In this document: positions 11,590 to 22,140 of the stretch, piece by piece | Layout: every line of letters begins with the position of its first letter | Position numbering within the stretch: the first letter of the stretch is position 1 | NCBI GenBank assembly: GCA_029891345.1 | Contig: CM057002.1 | Location: 64,932,590-64,996,589 of the forward strand | Direction: 5' to 3' | DNA: 64,000 nucleotides | Source of the DNA: Dryococelus australis | Taxonomy: Eukaryota > Arthropoda > Insecta > Phasmatodea > Phasmatidae | The notes under the pieces: generated by a model | What the model saw: the letters and a program-made list of their open reading frames with translations, nothing else | Databases searched by the model: none | Told to the model about the DNA's origin: nothing | Translations under genes and position numbers: made by a program

Positions 11590-12195
11590 TATTGCTCGAT
11601 GTATCTAACATTTTGATGAATCACACCCAGTATGAGATGTGTAACCAAACTTGTTTTTGCTATAATGATAGAAAGTGTGAAGACTATTATCACATTCTTC
11701 GAAATACTGATAAGGCAAAACAGTGTCTCTATTATATAAGATGTTTCAAATTCTCTTCCTCACAATATAAAGTTACAATACTTTTGCCCTTCAGTTTATA
11801 CTTATAATCTATTCTGTGCTGTCTGTACTGGTTTACGTGACATTCAGAACTGTTGCAATTAGTTAAAGTAGCATTATAGGTATTTGGTTTACTATGTGCT
11901 GTAAAAGCTTGAGAGAAATACATACATTTGAAATGAATGCCTGACTCACGCATTTCCTTTACAACAAAATGTGAATATAATAAGCTGTAAGTCTCAGAAT
12001 GCAGACCTGCAGTAAAAAATGCATACTTGTATTTAATTGGGCACAATGGGAACATTGGGATAATTATTCTGAATTAGCCGCTTCACACGCATATAAATTA
12101 CACATCGATGGAAAAATTAATCATCCTTGTTCAAAAATAAAGTTGTCAATGTACCCATCACAGGTCTCCTTCCATCAAATGGCAATTCCTTGGTG
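11590..12195 (-). pseudogene. Unassigned decayed Polinton gene (fourth)
   Basis: Three overlapping minus-strand fragments give a plausible protein with frameshifts near 12,050 and 11,735. The longest open part (11,732-12,055, 107 codons) contains KYAFFTAGLHSETYSLLYSHF and CNSSECHVN; a further open part (to about 11,600) contains PYQYFEECDNSLHTFYHYS. It follows the small third frame by a few bases. Cysteine and histidine are frequent, but no known motif is visible. Confidence 0.45.
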
Positions 12196-12207
12196 AGGTC
12201 TGGTGAG

Positions 12208-12510
12208 TTAGTAGTCGATTACTCCATATCCCCATTCCTCTTCAATCTCCTTGCTAAGACTGGCAATACTCAAATCTTGTAATGTTGATGGCAAGTCACT
12301 GTCGGGGTGAAGATGTCTCACACCACAATCATTGCATGCTATTCCTTCACGAAAGTGAATGCCGAGACTGTTGTCGAAAGTGTAGCACCAATATTCTATA
12401 TTGTTACAGACATGAACTTATAGAATACCGTCATGTGGTTTAAAGAACACTCTGCTCTATTCTATTTGCAGGACTTTGTATACATCTGTGGGGTTGAAGA
12501 TTCTAGCCAT
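12208..12510 (-). pseudogene. Small unassigned Polinton gene with CxxC-type motif (third)
   Basis: ATG at 12,510 and TAA at 12,208-12,210 define a frame of 100 codons, interrupted by only two in-frame stops (near 12,458 and 12,419). Landmarks are MARIFNPTDVYK at the start, FREGIACNDCGVRHLHP in the middle (CxxC followed by a histidine, possibly metal-binding) and an acidic end, KEIEEEWGYGVIDY. Because both ends and a single frame survive, this is the best preserved of the unassigned frames. Family unknown. Confidence 0.6.
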
Positions 12511-13019
12511 GACTGATGATTTTATACTAGGCACACTCCTTTATATAGGCTGCCAGGTGTTCTTGCTTTGAAAAATGTTACATTGCCACATAACACAGGG
12601 ATAAGTTAATTATTTGACACCAATGTATGTATAATGTTGGTTGTTGTTGCATACTTCTGTCCAAACTGTAGTAAGAGACCAGCAACGACACTCGTTCTGC
12701 ATTATGTATTTGATTTTCTTGTAGGACTTGTATTTGGTGATCTAAGCACTTTGAGATTCAAATCTAGTTTACCTTTGTTTCAAGATAGCTTACTGTAAGC
12801 ACATAAATTAAATAGAGGACAATAATTTCGCCCATAACATACATTGAAAACTTTAAAAGTTTCTGTTGGGCTGATTAACAAGAAACGCCAATGTTCATCC
12901 TTGCACATCTGCATCTGTAGTTGACTATCTTCAATTCGAAACCACACTCGCCTATATCATGGAGTAACACTAGCATATTGAAGTGATGAGTCGAACCTCT
13001 TCCCCATAACAGAAGCTCT
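12511..13019 (-). other. Decayed segment between unassigned Polinton frames
   Basis: Short protein-like runs on the minus strand are broken by many stops, and no frame stays open long enough to interpret. It may be the worn 3' end of the second gene or a lost small gene. Confidence 0.35.
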
Positions 13020-14097
13020 GGTGTATAACACTATTTTTTCCTTTTATATAGACAGATGTTCTTTCAGTTAAAATTAGTTCCTCAACAACAATTTTGCTAG
13101 GTCAAATTTACAGACACAAACAATGCTGTTCTAAACTTCACGGTCCCACATTCCACATAGCACTCGTAGAAGTGCATCACTGTTTTGTATTTTAATGATA
13201 AATCCCTTATTATTTCATGTTTCAGTCCATAAGGTGGTGGTGGTGTCATAAAATACTTTAATCAATTTATATTTTATTTGATGAAAACCTGGTTTTTTGG
13301 TTATTACTGTACTGTGATATTAAACATAGGTCCCAAGAAGAATAGGGCAGTTCACTGTCAAGCTGCATGTTAAAACACGACAGTCTTCTTCTTCATCACA
13401 CAGCACTCGTTCTGTATACAGGCTTTATCCAACATTTTTTTGCGAAATTCCAATGTTCATGTCTATTACAAATCTGTGTTTGAAAGTATATGTTGCCTAG
13501 AGACTGGAACCATACTTTCTTCTTTCCTCGAAAAAAAAAGTGGAGTATGTCTTCTCTGGGTCGCATTTCTCCATTTTTTCGAAATCTTACGTTACCTGGA
13601 ACAAAGCAGTTTTCGAAAATTAATATCTCTACACATAGGTAGGATGATGGTAAAATATAATCATAAAGCTTTGCTTTTATATTGTGAGCAGAATGTTTTT
13701 TCCTTGCAGTGATTTGTATTATAGCATTTTACTATTGAATTAATACTTGAAAATCATGGTATCTTCTGATATTAATTACTTCTGCATTGGTTAAAGTTTT
13801 TAAAATTCCCTTCTCCATTTTTCCAAGAATGTTCATGGGATAACCTTCGAGTAACACATAATTTACGTATTGAAAACGTTTTTTGTGAGTTGCGTCACCA
13901 GAGTCCTATTTCAGGTTATGTATCTCAAAAGTATGTTCCCGAAACATTGTTTTAACTTCAGATTATAAACTTTACCAAGGTCTGGGAGATTTAAAGCATA
14001 ATACTTTAGAATCAGCAGCATCGGTTGCATAATAAATAACAAGCTCCTTAATTCCAAAGGAGTTGTCTTGGTAGTTTTCGAAACCCTGAGCATATCA
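13020..14097 (-). pseudogene. Unassigned decayed Polinton gene (second)
   Basis: A single minus-strand frame gives coherent protein from about 14,095 to 13,395 despite several stops, then continues after a frameshift near 13,435 and others further on. The N-terminal block has GFENYQDNSFGIKELVIYY, then FKSPRPW and DSGDATHKKR; later come YVLLEGYPMNILGKMEKG and LPSSYLCVEILIFENCFVPG. The order KEL..., FKxPxPW, DSGD, then a Y/V-x-x-x-G block recalls a common unannotated arthropod protein family that I know by pattern only. I give no function. Confidence 0.6.
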
Positions 14098-14171
14098 CAT
14101 CATTTTTATGCTATTTCTTTATAGACTATTTACAAAAAGAAGTCTCTCTCTCTCATATAATATTTTATTAG

Positions 14172-14763
14172 ATGACAGTGCTCGCGTCTGAATCTACTTC
14201 ATCAACTCTGGATGAGTCCATTGCTATATCTGGAATGATTCTAGCTTCAAGTAGCTGTTTCAGCCTTCACAACATACAATCCATCCATATATGCTATAGG
14301 TGTCCACATTAGTAAAGGCAGTTATGCCATAAGGACAGTCGTCACATGGCAAATAAGTTGCGATATCCTTATAAGCTTTTAAATGTTCAGCCAGGAAAAC
14401 ATACACAAATTTTATTTCATGACCTGCAAAACAAATGAAAAATTCTTTCGACAACACTCACAGTTGGGAACACTCGAAATTCAATAAGGTTTTCGCCTTC
14501 CCATAAGCTATAATCGCATTGAACATTTCAGTGTATTCAGAGTCGCAATTATCACAGCAGTGACCTTGATGCATTGTACCTGTTGCGAGCTGATGCAGAG
14601 ATGAAATGCCTTGTAGATTCGGCATTGATGATGATCTAGATGAAGTGAAGTTGTAGTAGACGTCTGGTGTCATTCTTGGTGTTGATGTCTCGATTTGTAG
14701 TAAACGCGATGGACGTCTGGAGCTGTAACAGACGTGATGGACACCTGTTGTTGTAGTGGACAC
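14172..14763 (-). pseudogene. Unassigned decayed Polinton gene (first), Ser/Thr-rich start
   Basis: An ATG at 14,763 opens a 101-codon frame rich in Ser/Thr (MSTTTTGVHH start) ending with CCDNCDSEYTEMF. After one stop at 14,460 the same frame continues to 14,260 with AYKDIATYLPCDDCPYG. After a frameshift it ends in LLEARIIPDIAMDSS and an acidic tail with TAA near 14,172. Two CxxC pairs suggest metal binding. Family not recognised. Confidence 0.5.
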
Positions 14764-15198
14764 CTGCTGTCGTTCACATTATGAATACGTGTCATTGATG
14801 TCCACGATTCCTGGATGCCTGCTGTTGCAATGGATGTCTGGCATCGTTATGTGTATTAATGCAATGCACACACATGCATACACACACGAAGTGACCTTAA
14901 CAGATGCCGAGTTAAGACTGAGAAATAATTAATTTTACTCTCCTTTTATAGTGGAAGGATTCAAATTGGCCGCAATTTTCCCTTAAATTGACTATAATTT
15001 GGACCTTTTAGTATAGAGTAACAATAATGTTGAAAATTACTATATTCCAACTCCGAAAAACATTATTTCCACCTTTTTACGTACTGTTTCATTAAGCTTA
15101 TGTCGGACACTGTTAAAATATTAAATAAATTCAAATATATACAATTTATGTTACATGGAATACATTTTACTGTTAGAAAATATTGGTTATATGTACAG
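14764..15198. other. Polinton spacer with GATG/GTGGACACC low-complexity
   Basis: 14,640-14,850 contains irregular copies of GATGTCTGG/GGACACCTG-like words, partly inside the Ser/Thr-rich coding start, suggesting local slippage. The remainder to 15,198 is AT-rich with no signal. Confidence 0.4.
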
Positions 15199-15452
15199 AA
15201 GGGGAACGCGTTGGCTGAGTACTTACCACAGTCTCCTTCCCACGTGGGTCCACCATAAAAGAAAGAAATATTGGCAATATGTGGATGTTGTGTTAGACAT
15301 TGCCATTCATATAAGGGTTTTATCGGAGCTCTCTCTCGTTTCCCCTAGTCTCGTGCGTGCGACCTGGCCCAGCCTGGTGCTTCTCCCTTCTGGCTTCATT
15401 ACCCCTCATCGGCTCTTGAGATCTCGTTGTTAAAAGAGATGGGCAATTCTCT
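15199..15452 (+). mobile_element. tRNA-derived SINE, diverged copy (1 of 8)
   Basis: Head AACGCGTTGGCTGAGTAC resembles the A-box region of the other copies. The tail carries CTCATCGGCTCTTGAGATCTC and GTTGTTAAAAGAG, matching the shared SINE tail. The middle is rearranged. It lies inside the Polinton, so it inserted after it. The 92-codon open frame across it is not real. Confidence 0.7.
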
Positions 15453-15657
15453 CCCAATACTTTTTCTCTCCTATACGAATAAATATCCTTCGAATTGATA
15501 GTAAAAAAAATGTCTTAATGAGTGAATAAAATATATCTAGTTTGAGTATTTCTAAATAATAGTTATGTTTAACAAGTGAATGAAATAAGTCTTGTATTTC
15601 TGTAAGGTTTTTTAATTTGTAAGTTTTCTGGATTACAGTTAAAAGTTGATGTTTTAA

Positions 15658-16035
15658 ATGAAAAAAAAAACTGGGGCATATATCGGAAACTTGATTTCAG
15701 GGACATGCACATTTTCTTTTTTTCATTTAACTGCTCATATAGTGAACCTGTTGCATATGTTTAAAATTACAGCGAGTCAGGCGAAATCTCTTGGGGTACG
15801 CATTCAGAAGGCTAAGATCCGGCGAGTCGAAGCAGGGAAGCCAATAATAGAAAAACGCGTTGTGAATACTGTAGCGGGGGAGGGGTGCATAGCCATGAAA
15901 CAGATACTGCAGGGATGCCAAACTAACATAAAAATACGAAAATGCTTTCTCAGGGCTGAAGCCGGGGGTATAAAAGAGGTTTTTGCGAACATGCTCTTCA
16001 GAAAACTAGAATTTCAGGGCAAGTCACTTTCCTGA
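15658..16035 (+). CDS. Possible protein, 125 codons, unassigned
   Basis: A plus-strand open frame, ATG at 15,658 and TGA at 16,033. The second half is basic and reads like a folded protein: FKITASQAKSLGVRIQKAK followed by EKRVVNTVAGEGCIAMKQ. The first 35 codons look like read-through of AT-rich DNA, so a true start may be the Met at about residue 35. It is opposite in strand to all other Polinton frames. No family recognised; chance cannot be excluded. Confidence 0.3.
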   Translation: MKKKTGAYIGNLISGTCTFSFFHLTAHIVNLLHMFKITASQAKSLGVRIQKAKIRRVEAGKPIIEKRVVNTVAGEGCIAMKQILQGCQTNIKIRKCFLRAEAGGIKEVFANMLFRKLEFQGKSLS

Positions 16036-16039
16036 CTAG

Positions 16040-16565
16040 GGGAGGGTGCGGTTCTTGACCCCCAGGACCTCGCAGATACAGCTTGGAGGGGAGGTGGTGT
16101 ACGGGTGGCTGGCATCTTGGACTCTGGTTGGTTCTGAGGGATGGGAGGGGATGGCTATAAGCAGAAAGCCCCTGATCTTATTGCATATACCCAGTTGTTG
16201 CCAATTTGAGTCAGTGGAGAAAAATGGCAATCTCGAGCAGATGGGTGAATGACCCCCAGGACCTCACAGACACAGCATGTGCAGGGGAGGTTGTGTGTAG
16301 CGGGTAGTTGGCATCCTGGACTCTGGCCTACACTGAGAGCGAGGGGTGCAGGGTAGGGGTGGCAGGTTGAGGTGGGAGAGGGTGGATACAAGCAGGTAGA
16401 GCTCCCGATCTGAACCCAACTAGGCAGTTGATGCCATCTTGCTACGTTGCCGAAAAAATTGACAATAACAGGCAGCCAAGGGTAGCAGTCTGGCGAGGGG
16501 TGAAGGTGGGTGGTGGGAGGTGGTGGCTACAATCAGGCAGACTCAGATCTGAAGCTCTCTGGACA
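16040..16565. repeat. G-rich degenerate tandem repeat, about 210-bp unit
   Basis: Two clear units begin with TGACCCCCAGGACCTC (16,057 and 16,248) and continue GGTGGTGT...GCATCYTGGACTCTGG, a G-rich purine tract, then AGCAGRWAG-CCC...GATCT. A third partial unit (about 16,478-16,565) keeps the G-rich tract and the GATCTGAAGCTC end. The G-rich strand is plus. The overlapping frames on both strands are composition artefacts. Confidence 0.7.
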
Positions 16566-17169
16566 CTCTGCACCATCATCAGTTCATCATCAACGCATAG
16601 ACTGGATGGATGTATACCTCAACAGCTATCTCTCATCTTAACTGCACCTCTAGAAACTTGGCAGCCATCGAGGTTACAAGTGCGGGTTACCACAACTACG
16701 GGCCGGCGACCATCGCACCTACCTTCATCTCGAGTGCTAGCCACGATTAATATTTTAATATAAAAGTGTTTTATCTGGAAACTTTTTTTTTGTGGGTTAA
16801 GTCAATATTGCTATATGATTTTCAAATAATGTTTCTGAGCTCGGTCTACGAGAATTTCTAGCAGTTCAAAAATACCATTTGTGTTAACAAGTGCAGTGAA
16901 TTTCATAAACAAAAATAATTTCCTTCATTTATGGGTTTTTACCATAATTTAAACACAGTTGTCTATAGGATGTGCTGTGTGTATCTACTCACAGCTCGAC
17001 GTAAGTGGTACTCATTCATACATCGAACTGACTTGTTTTAATATAATTTCAGGTACGTGATTGTGTCTGGTTTAAATAGTATTCTGAGATTTTTGCCTTA
17101 AGACATCATTCACCAAGCTGAATCGTGTAAGGTATGTGTAATTTGGGCGTGCAAACTTGTTGATGTGCA
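16566..17169. other. Polinton inner spacer right side
   Basis: No coding or repeat recognised. Mixed composition, then AT-rich up to the inner edge of the right inverted terminus. In intact Polintons an integrase gene often lies near one end; nothing like it was seen here. Confidence 0.4.
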
Positions 17170-18077
17170 TAGGAAGACTGTCATTCAATTGAAGTAATTT
17201 ATAGGGCGATTTTGTTGTAGATAGTTAATTCCACACTCACTTAATTGTGTTATACTTCTCTCTCGTGAAATTATATTTCTTAGCTCGAGACTCAAGTTAT
17301 GTTTAATTCCATACTGGAGAGTCACTTAATTCCACTTATTACTCGTGCAATAGTGTGAAATTTGAGATTCGATACGTGTAATTTATTCATATGTAGAACA
17401 TTCTGAAATACTTTAACTTTTAATTGCATTCAGAAACAGTCATCAACCGTTTGTAATTACTAACACATAAATCTCATCTTTCAAGTTGCCTATCTCCCAC
17501 CACCGTCTACAAGCAATATCCCCCAAAAACATAGAATTTATACTTAGGCCACTCTTAGTAATCATTTAAACACTCTGAAATTATCTCGTGTGTTAAACAT
17601 ATTTGTAAAAATCGCCTATTTACCACCAACATCCGTACAAACACATCAAAATTATAAAAAAATAAGAAAAATTATACTTAGCACACTCTTGTGCTCAACT
17701 CAGCACCTATATAACACTTCGAAACCCACCACTCTGGTCAGTCGCCTCCAGGACACCACAGCATCAACATAGTACAGAGCTCCTGCTACCCCCCTCCCCC
17801 ACCCAAAAAGAAAGACAGAAAATTAAGTATACCCATACACAAAATATTTAAAAAAATTCATCAAAGAAATTTGATAAAACTTTTTCATCAAATCTATTTG
17901 ATCAAATTTCTTTGATCAAACATCCGATTTAATCGAATTAGGATTAAGGATGACAAATTTTTATCTGATTTAAATCTGATAAAGGATTAACCCTTTTGAT
18001 ATCAAAGGTTTTTTCTGATTAATAAAAGCGGCATCCCCTTTGATCTAGAACGCCCCCTCCCTTACTGATCAAACTCT
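17170..18077. repeat. Polinton right terminal inverted repeat
   Basis: The uninterrupted arm of about 0.9 kb. Its reverse complement matches the left arm block by block (see left arm). The outer tip has about 15 extra bases (GATCAAACTCT) beyond the AGTAAGGGAGGGGGCG core compared with the left arm. The middle holds clustered TTTGATCAAAT-type words, which are self-complementary and occur in the left arm too. Confidence 0.85.
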
Positions 18078-18084
18078 TCAAGCT
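18078..18084. repeat. Right flanking direct repeat of the Polinton
   Basis: TCAAGCT, identical to 893-899, placed directly outside the CT end of the element. Confidence 0.65.
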
Positions 18085-19149
18085 ACTAGTAGACCATCAC
18101 ATGGAGTGTATGACTCGTGTGATAGACGTGCAAAGGGTTACTATAAAGTAAATAGTGGACTAAGTTTAAGGCGCGGACAATATTACTTGCGAGTAAGTTA
18201 CATAGTGTTTAACAGGAAACACTTTGTCATGAAATAAGTAATGACTTCGCAGTAGTTTCCCACGGAAGTAGAATATAAGAATACCAACTTAAGGTTATCA
18301 TATTTATGGTATATCTTAGCAGTTTGATGTTTGTGTGGTGTTTTCATCGCATTAATTGTGATTTTGAAAACTCTGGTGTAAACGTTATTTTTATTTATGT
18401 TTGCTGAAAGCAGAGAGCCTCTTACATAGGCCTGTATATATTTTTTGTTAATAAATTAACATAGAGTGTTTTTCATTGCCAGAAATATTATTATATTCGT
18501 ATCTGTGTAATTCCAGCATATCTGCTATTATTGTACATATATTGTCTTTTGTATTTACTTGAAAAAATTTTATTTTTACGAATCTACAAATTTTGACGTA
18601 ATGCCGCAATAATTGGGAATCATATAATAAGTAAGACTATATTTGTGTCAAATTATTTGTGGCTTATTCCCCCTAAAAATATTAATAAGAAGTCTATAAT
18701 AGGAAATTCCCGATAGCGACATTCATTTTCTTGATTAATATCTTAAATAGTACTTTTATACGGTTTTTCGGTTAAAGTAGACTAATGGAATTTCTAATTA
18801 AATAGCTTATGTAGTTACAGGGCTAAATTTTACTAACTTTCCTGTGCCAGTTATAGAAGCAAACGAGTGATCATTACTTGATAGGAAAGTGCCAGCTTTT
18901 TTAGTTAAATGTTTTGCAAATATAATTACTTCAGTGTCGTTATGAAAACGAAAAACGTAATTATCTTCCCATTTTCATTATTATATTTTCCTCGGCCACA
19001 AAGCGGGGTAGTAAACCATACATTAATAGCACGCTTACATTAATTATCGTCATTTTGTTATATTTAAATGCAATACCTTTGCTTGCGTAACACGGCTCAT
19101 TTAAAATCTTCCTATTGTGTATTTTACCTGAACTGGTGTCCACATGGGA
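18085..19149. other. AT-rich stretch, nothing recognised
   Basis: About 1 kb of AT-rich sequence without a long frame, clear repeat or RNA gene. It is the DNA that received the Polinton on the right side. Confidence 0.5.
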
Positions 19150-20110
19150 GGAGGGCCGCGGTGATGTAGTGGTTAGACTACTCGTCTCCCACCTTGGCAA
19201 ACCGGACTCGATTCCCGGCAGGGCAGCTCCCGTATTTTCGCATGTGCAGTGTCAAAATTTTCCTTATATTTACGGAAATTTTTACGAAAATGCACAGTAA
19301 ATATACGGGAACGCAATCCGCGATGAAGGAAAAAGTATTTAAGTGCGTAAATACAAACTACGGAAAATCTCCGTATTTCCTATAACTTCGGGTTTTGGGC
19401 ACGAACAATGGCGAGTCTACCCGAAACTTTCTTCGTCTGCACTGTAACCAGGAAATTATCGTTTCTGCGGCAGTTAAGGTTATCCATGTCACTAAGACCT
19501 GTTCTTTCAAACATAAAAAAGTAGCAACAGGCGTATGTAACCCTCAGCAACACTTAAAATACACCAATTTTAACAGAAACTAAAATAGTTGCTTATGTGA
19601 AAAATACAGAAACTCAAAAGTTATATCAGCTTCACCACGTTAGCATTGTAGGTAAGAGGTTAGGGTCGTGAAATTGCAACTTTTTGACTGGTGTTCAAAA
19701 CTTACTTAAGCATAAGAATTTTTAACTTCTTTAAATATCTTTCTTATAGGCTACAGAGTAGAACACCCACATCATGAAGATTAAAACAAAATAGATACAA
19801 AAAATTATTTAAACTACAAGTTCAGAAAACTAACTATGGAACTAACGGAGAGGTTCCAGGAATTATACGGAAAGTCCGTTTTTAAAAATCAATGCATCAG
19901 TGATTTTATGGAGAGTTTACGGAATGAATTTTTTTTTAACAGTGTGAGAATCGTGCCGGACGATACCGCTGGTCGGCGAGTTTTCTCGGGGATGTCCAGT
20001 TTCTCCCGCCCTTTCATTCCTGCGCTGCTCCTTACTCACCTCGCTTCACCCCCATCGGCTCTCAAGACCTCGATGTTAAGAGCTGCCCATATCTCCCACT
20101 GCAGACGGAT
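19150..20110 (+). mobile_element. tRNA-derived SINE split by an insertion (2 of 8)
   Basis: The head at 19,150-19,246 has A-box-like GTGATGTAGTGGTTAGACT, the CGTCTCCCACC loop region and B-box ACTCGATTCCCGG. The tail at 19,946-20,110 has GAATCGTGCCGGACGATACC, the TTTTCTCGGGG block and CTCTCAAGACCTCGATGTTA. Between them lies a foreign 0.69-kb piece (19,253-19,939). In unbroken copies TTTTCGCACGTGGGAATCGTGC is continuous, which shows the split. Confidence 0.85.
19253..19939. mobile_element. 0.69-kb insertion inside the SINE
   Basis: Bounded by a short direct repeat: CAGTGT on both sides (19,247-19,252 and 19,940-19,945), or TGTG if the boundary is drawn differently. The left part has several TTTACGGAAA/TACGAAAA words that recur near the right end (ATACGGAAAGTCCG, GTTTACGGAATG), some in opposite orientation, like subterminal repeats of a non-autonomous DNA transposon. 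No transposase frame. Class uncertain. Confidence 0.6.
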
Positions 20111-21370
20111 TTTATGTGCAACCAGGTGAGAACACAGATAAATCCGAAATTTAATGAGAAACTTTAACTTAATTTGCGGAGATGTAAAATCATTGCGTGA
20201 AACGGGCGTTGAATGTTTAATGGCGCCTTGATGGAATGGTTTCCTTGCAGAACTCGAGCGAAGATACGGGCAGGCGAAAACTCTTATCCGGGAGCAATGA
20301 AACGTTTTATTGGATTCGAGACTCGTTTCTTTCTTGGACCGTCTGTACAGAAGTCACGTGAAGCGACAAGTAAACCAATTACCTTGATTACTTGGCTTGG
20401 CCCGGGAAGAGCGAGGAACATATGGCAGATGAAACTTAATAAATAAAAACACTTTCCCTCCTTCTTTTTATCCCTCCTCCGGTGCTACACCTCCCAAGTG
20501 AAACACAAACGTAAAGTGTCGTATGGTGGTACATCCGCTTCAAGTACTTTTCAGGAGAAAATCCTTATATGCCTTGTGATGTGTGTATAGACTAATTGGG
20601 ATTATTGCTACACTTGTGTTTGGCTGAATAGACTTCAGGACGACGACGCAGAACGGCGACTAGGAGACGTTAGAGTTAGTGCTGATGAGAGAAATTAGGC
20701 AACAAATCATTAGTATCTGCAACACTCCGTCCTCTGACACATACGACGAGGACGTTTGTAGCAAAATGACACTGCTCTGTTGGTCGTAAATATTGACAGG
20801 CTTTACACATATGTTGACAGATGCCTTATGCCCGGTTACACCATCGTGGTTCGAAACTCGATTGGAGATCGGATCTAAGATAGACACAGAAAACAGTTAC
20901 AACATTCGAATTCAGAGCTGGACTGGAGATCGAGATGAAGTTCATTTCGAACCGCCGAAATTGACGGTTCAAAATCTCGATCTGAGATCAGCAGCCAGCG
21001 TCGACAAATGTAGCTTGAAAATACGCCAATAGGTATAACTGCAGTCGATTGTTTTCTTGGGAAATAAAAACACCATTATACGCACTTGAATATTATTCAG
21101 TAAAATTCGTACAACAATAATTCACTTAAAACAGATAAAACCTCGCACATCTAGTTCTATTTAGAAGGGAAAATACGCCTACTTCCATGACGTCATACAT
21201 TACAAACTAATAGCAAAATTTGTCTCCTACTTAATCTTGATCTCTCTTTATGGAACGAAGATCGACGAATCGGAGATCCACAATCGTGAAATTTCGTTGG
21301 TGAAACACTTTTACGCTGGAACAAAGATGAAACTGGATCTTGGTTCGGAACTATGATCATTCGATCTCGG
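20111..21370. other. No gene recognised; GATC-rich cluster
   Basis: 20,840-21,000 and 21,225-21,370 are unusually rich in short GAGATC/GATCTCG words in both orientations. I see no arms long enough to call a foldback element. The overlapping frames do not look like conserved protein. Confidence 0.4.
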
Positions 21371-21399
21371 GTCGGGGGAGATGTTGGTGCACCCGGGAA

Positions 21400-22140
21400 T
21401 GAGATGTTCACTTGAACAGATCGTGCATCGCACGACTAGAAGCAATACATTCAAAACAATAAGTTTGAGAGCAGAGTGGTATCAGGACATACGCGATCCC
21501 TGCCACATTGAGGTTGGTTGCTGTGAACAGATTGTTGCCCGAGACAGGAACTGTCGCGCCAAACCGACGAAACAGCACCGCAATCCACCGCAGTGTCAAG
21601 ATCAGCCATGTTTGTCGAAGAAGATCCGGGCCCACACACCAGTTGCCAGGGGTGACCTTCCCCGCCAAGTAAGGCATCGAGGCCGGGCGCAGCCCTATAT
21701 AAGTCTGGGGGCGATGGCGGCTCACGGCCATCTTGAATACAGGTGACAGCAGGACGACTACCAGAGAGGACCACCAGGCCAGTGGTCCCGCTTCGACCCC
21801 AACCACAGCCACCGTCGAAGAGGTCTGCACATAGGCGACGACGAGAAAAGCCAGGGTAAATATAATTCCAGTAGGGCGCCCGCCCTAGGTCGTGACGCGT
21901 TAAGGATACTCGTGGAACCCTTCAGACTCTCTCTGAGTCAACGAGCACAATCATTATGTTAATCGTAGTCGTACAGTTAGCAATCTTATTGCCAATGCTT
22001 GTATAACTGTAAAGTAACGCTGAGTGAGATCATGTCGAATGCTGTATAGTTGCTGTGAGTGAATAAAAGTAGTATTTCATATATTGAGTGCTCTATCCAT
22101 CTGTTTACTACTATCCCCCTTCTTGCGTGACCTGAAACAT
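21400..22140 (+). mobile_element. Possible solo LTR or promoter-bearing repeat
   Basis: A GC-rich 5' part is followed by a good TATA box in a GC context (CCCTATATAAGTCTGG, about 21,690) and, about 370 bp downstream, AATAAAA (about 22,062) followed by a T/G-containing stretch. This U3-R-U5-like order suggests a solo LTR, but I could not fix TG...CA ends or a target duplication, so a Pol II promoter remnant is equally open. The overlapping frames on both strands are GC-driven. Confidence 0.3.

Larger units (their letters stand above)
900..18077. mobile_element. Polinton/Maverick relic, about 17.2 kb
   Basis: Long inverted termini (900 to about 2,800 and about 17,170 to 18,077), AG at the left end and CT at the right end, a matching 7-bp direct repeat outside, a length in the 15-20 kb class, and a protein-primed family B DNA polymerase inside all point to a Polinton (Maverick). 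All recognisable coding is on the minus strand: polymerase in the left third, unassigned frames at 10.9-14.8 kb. Every frame carries stops or frameshifts, and MITE, SINE and unknown insertions lie within it, so it is old and cannot be autonomous. No retroviral-type integrase, FtsK/HerA-type ATPase, adenain-like protease or jelly-roll capsid was recognised; they may be deleted or too decayed to see by eye. An adintovirus-like integrated element is the closest alternative. Confidence 0.88.

Noticed and set aside
15804-15992. Minus-strand frames opposite the 125-codon plus frame
   Set aside because: Mirror-image openness; the plus frame reads better, and even that is uncertain.
20840-21380. Possible foldback element from GATC-rich segments
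   Set aside because: Only short words match; arms could not be aligned beyond about 15 bp.
21408-21830. Minus frames of 107 and 140 codons
   Set aside because: Two frames open together over a GC-rich segment, opposite a plus frame of 121 codons. The TATA and polyadenylation arrangement is a better description.
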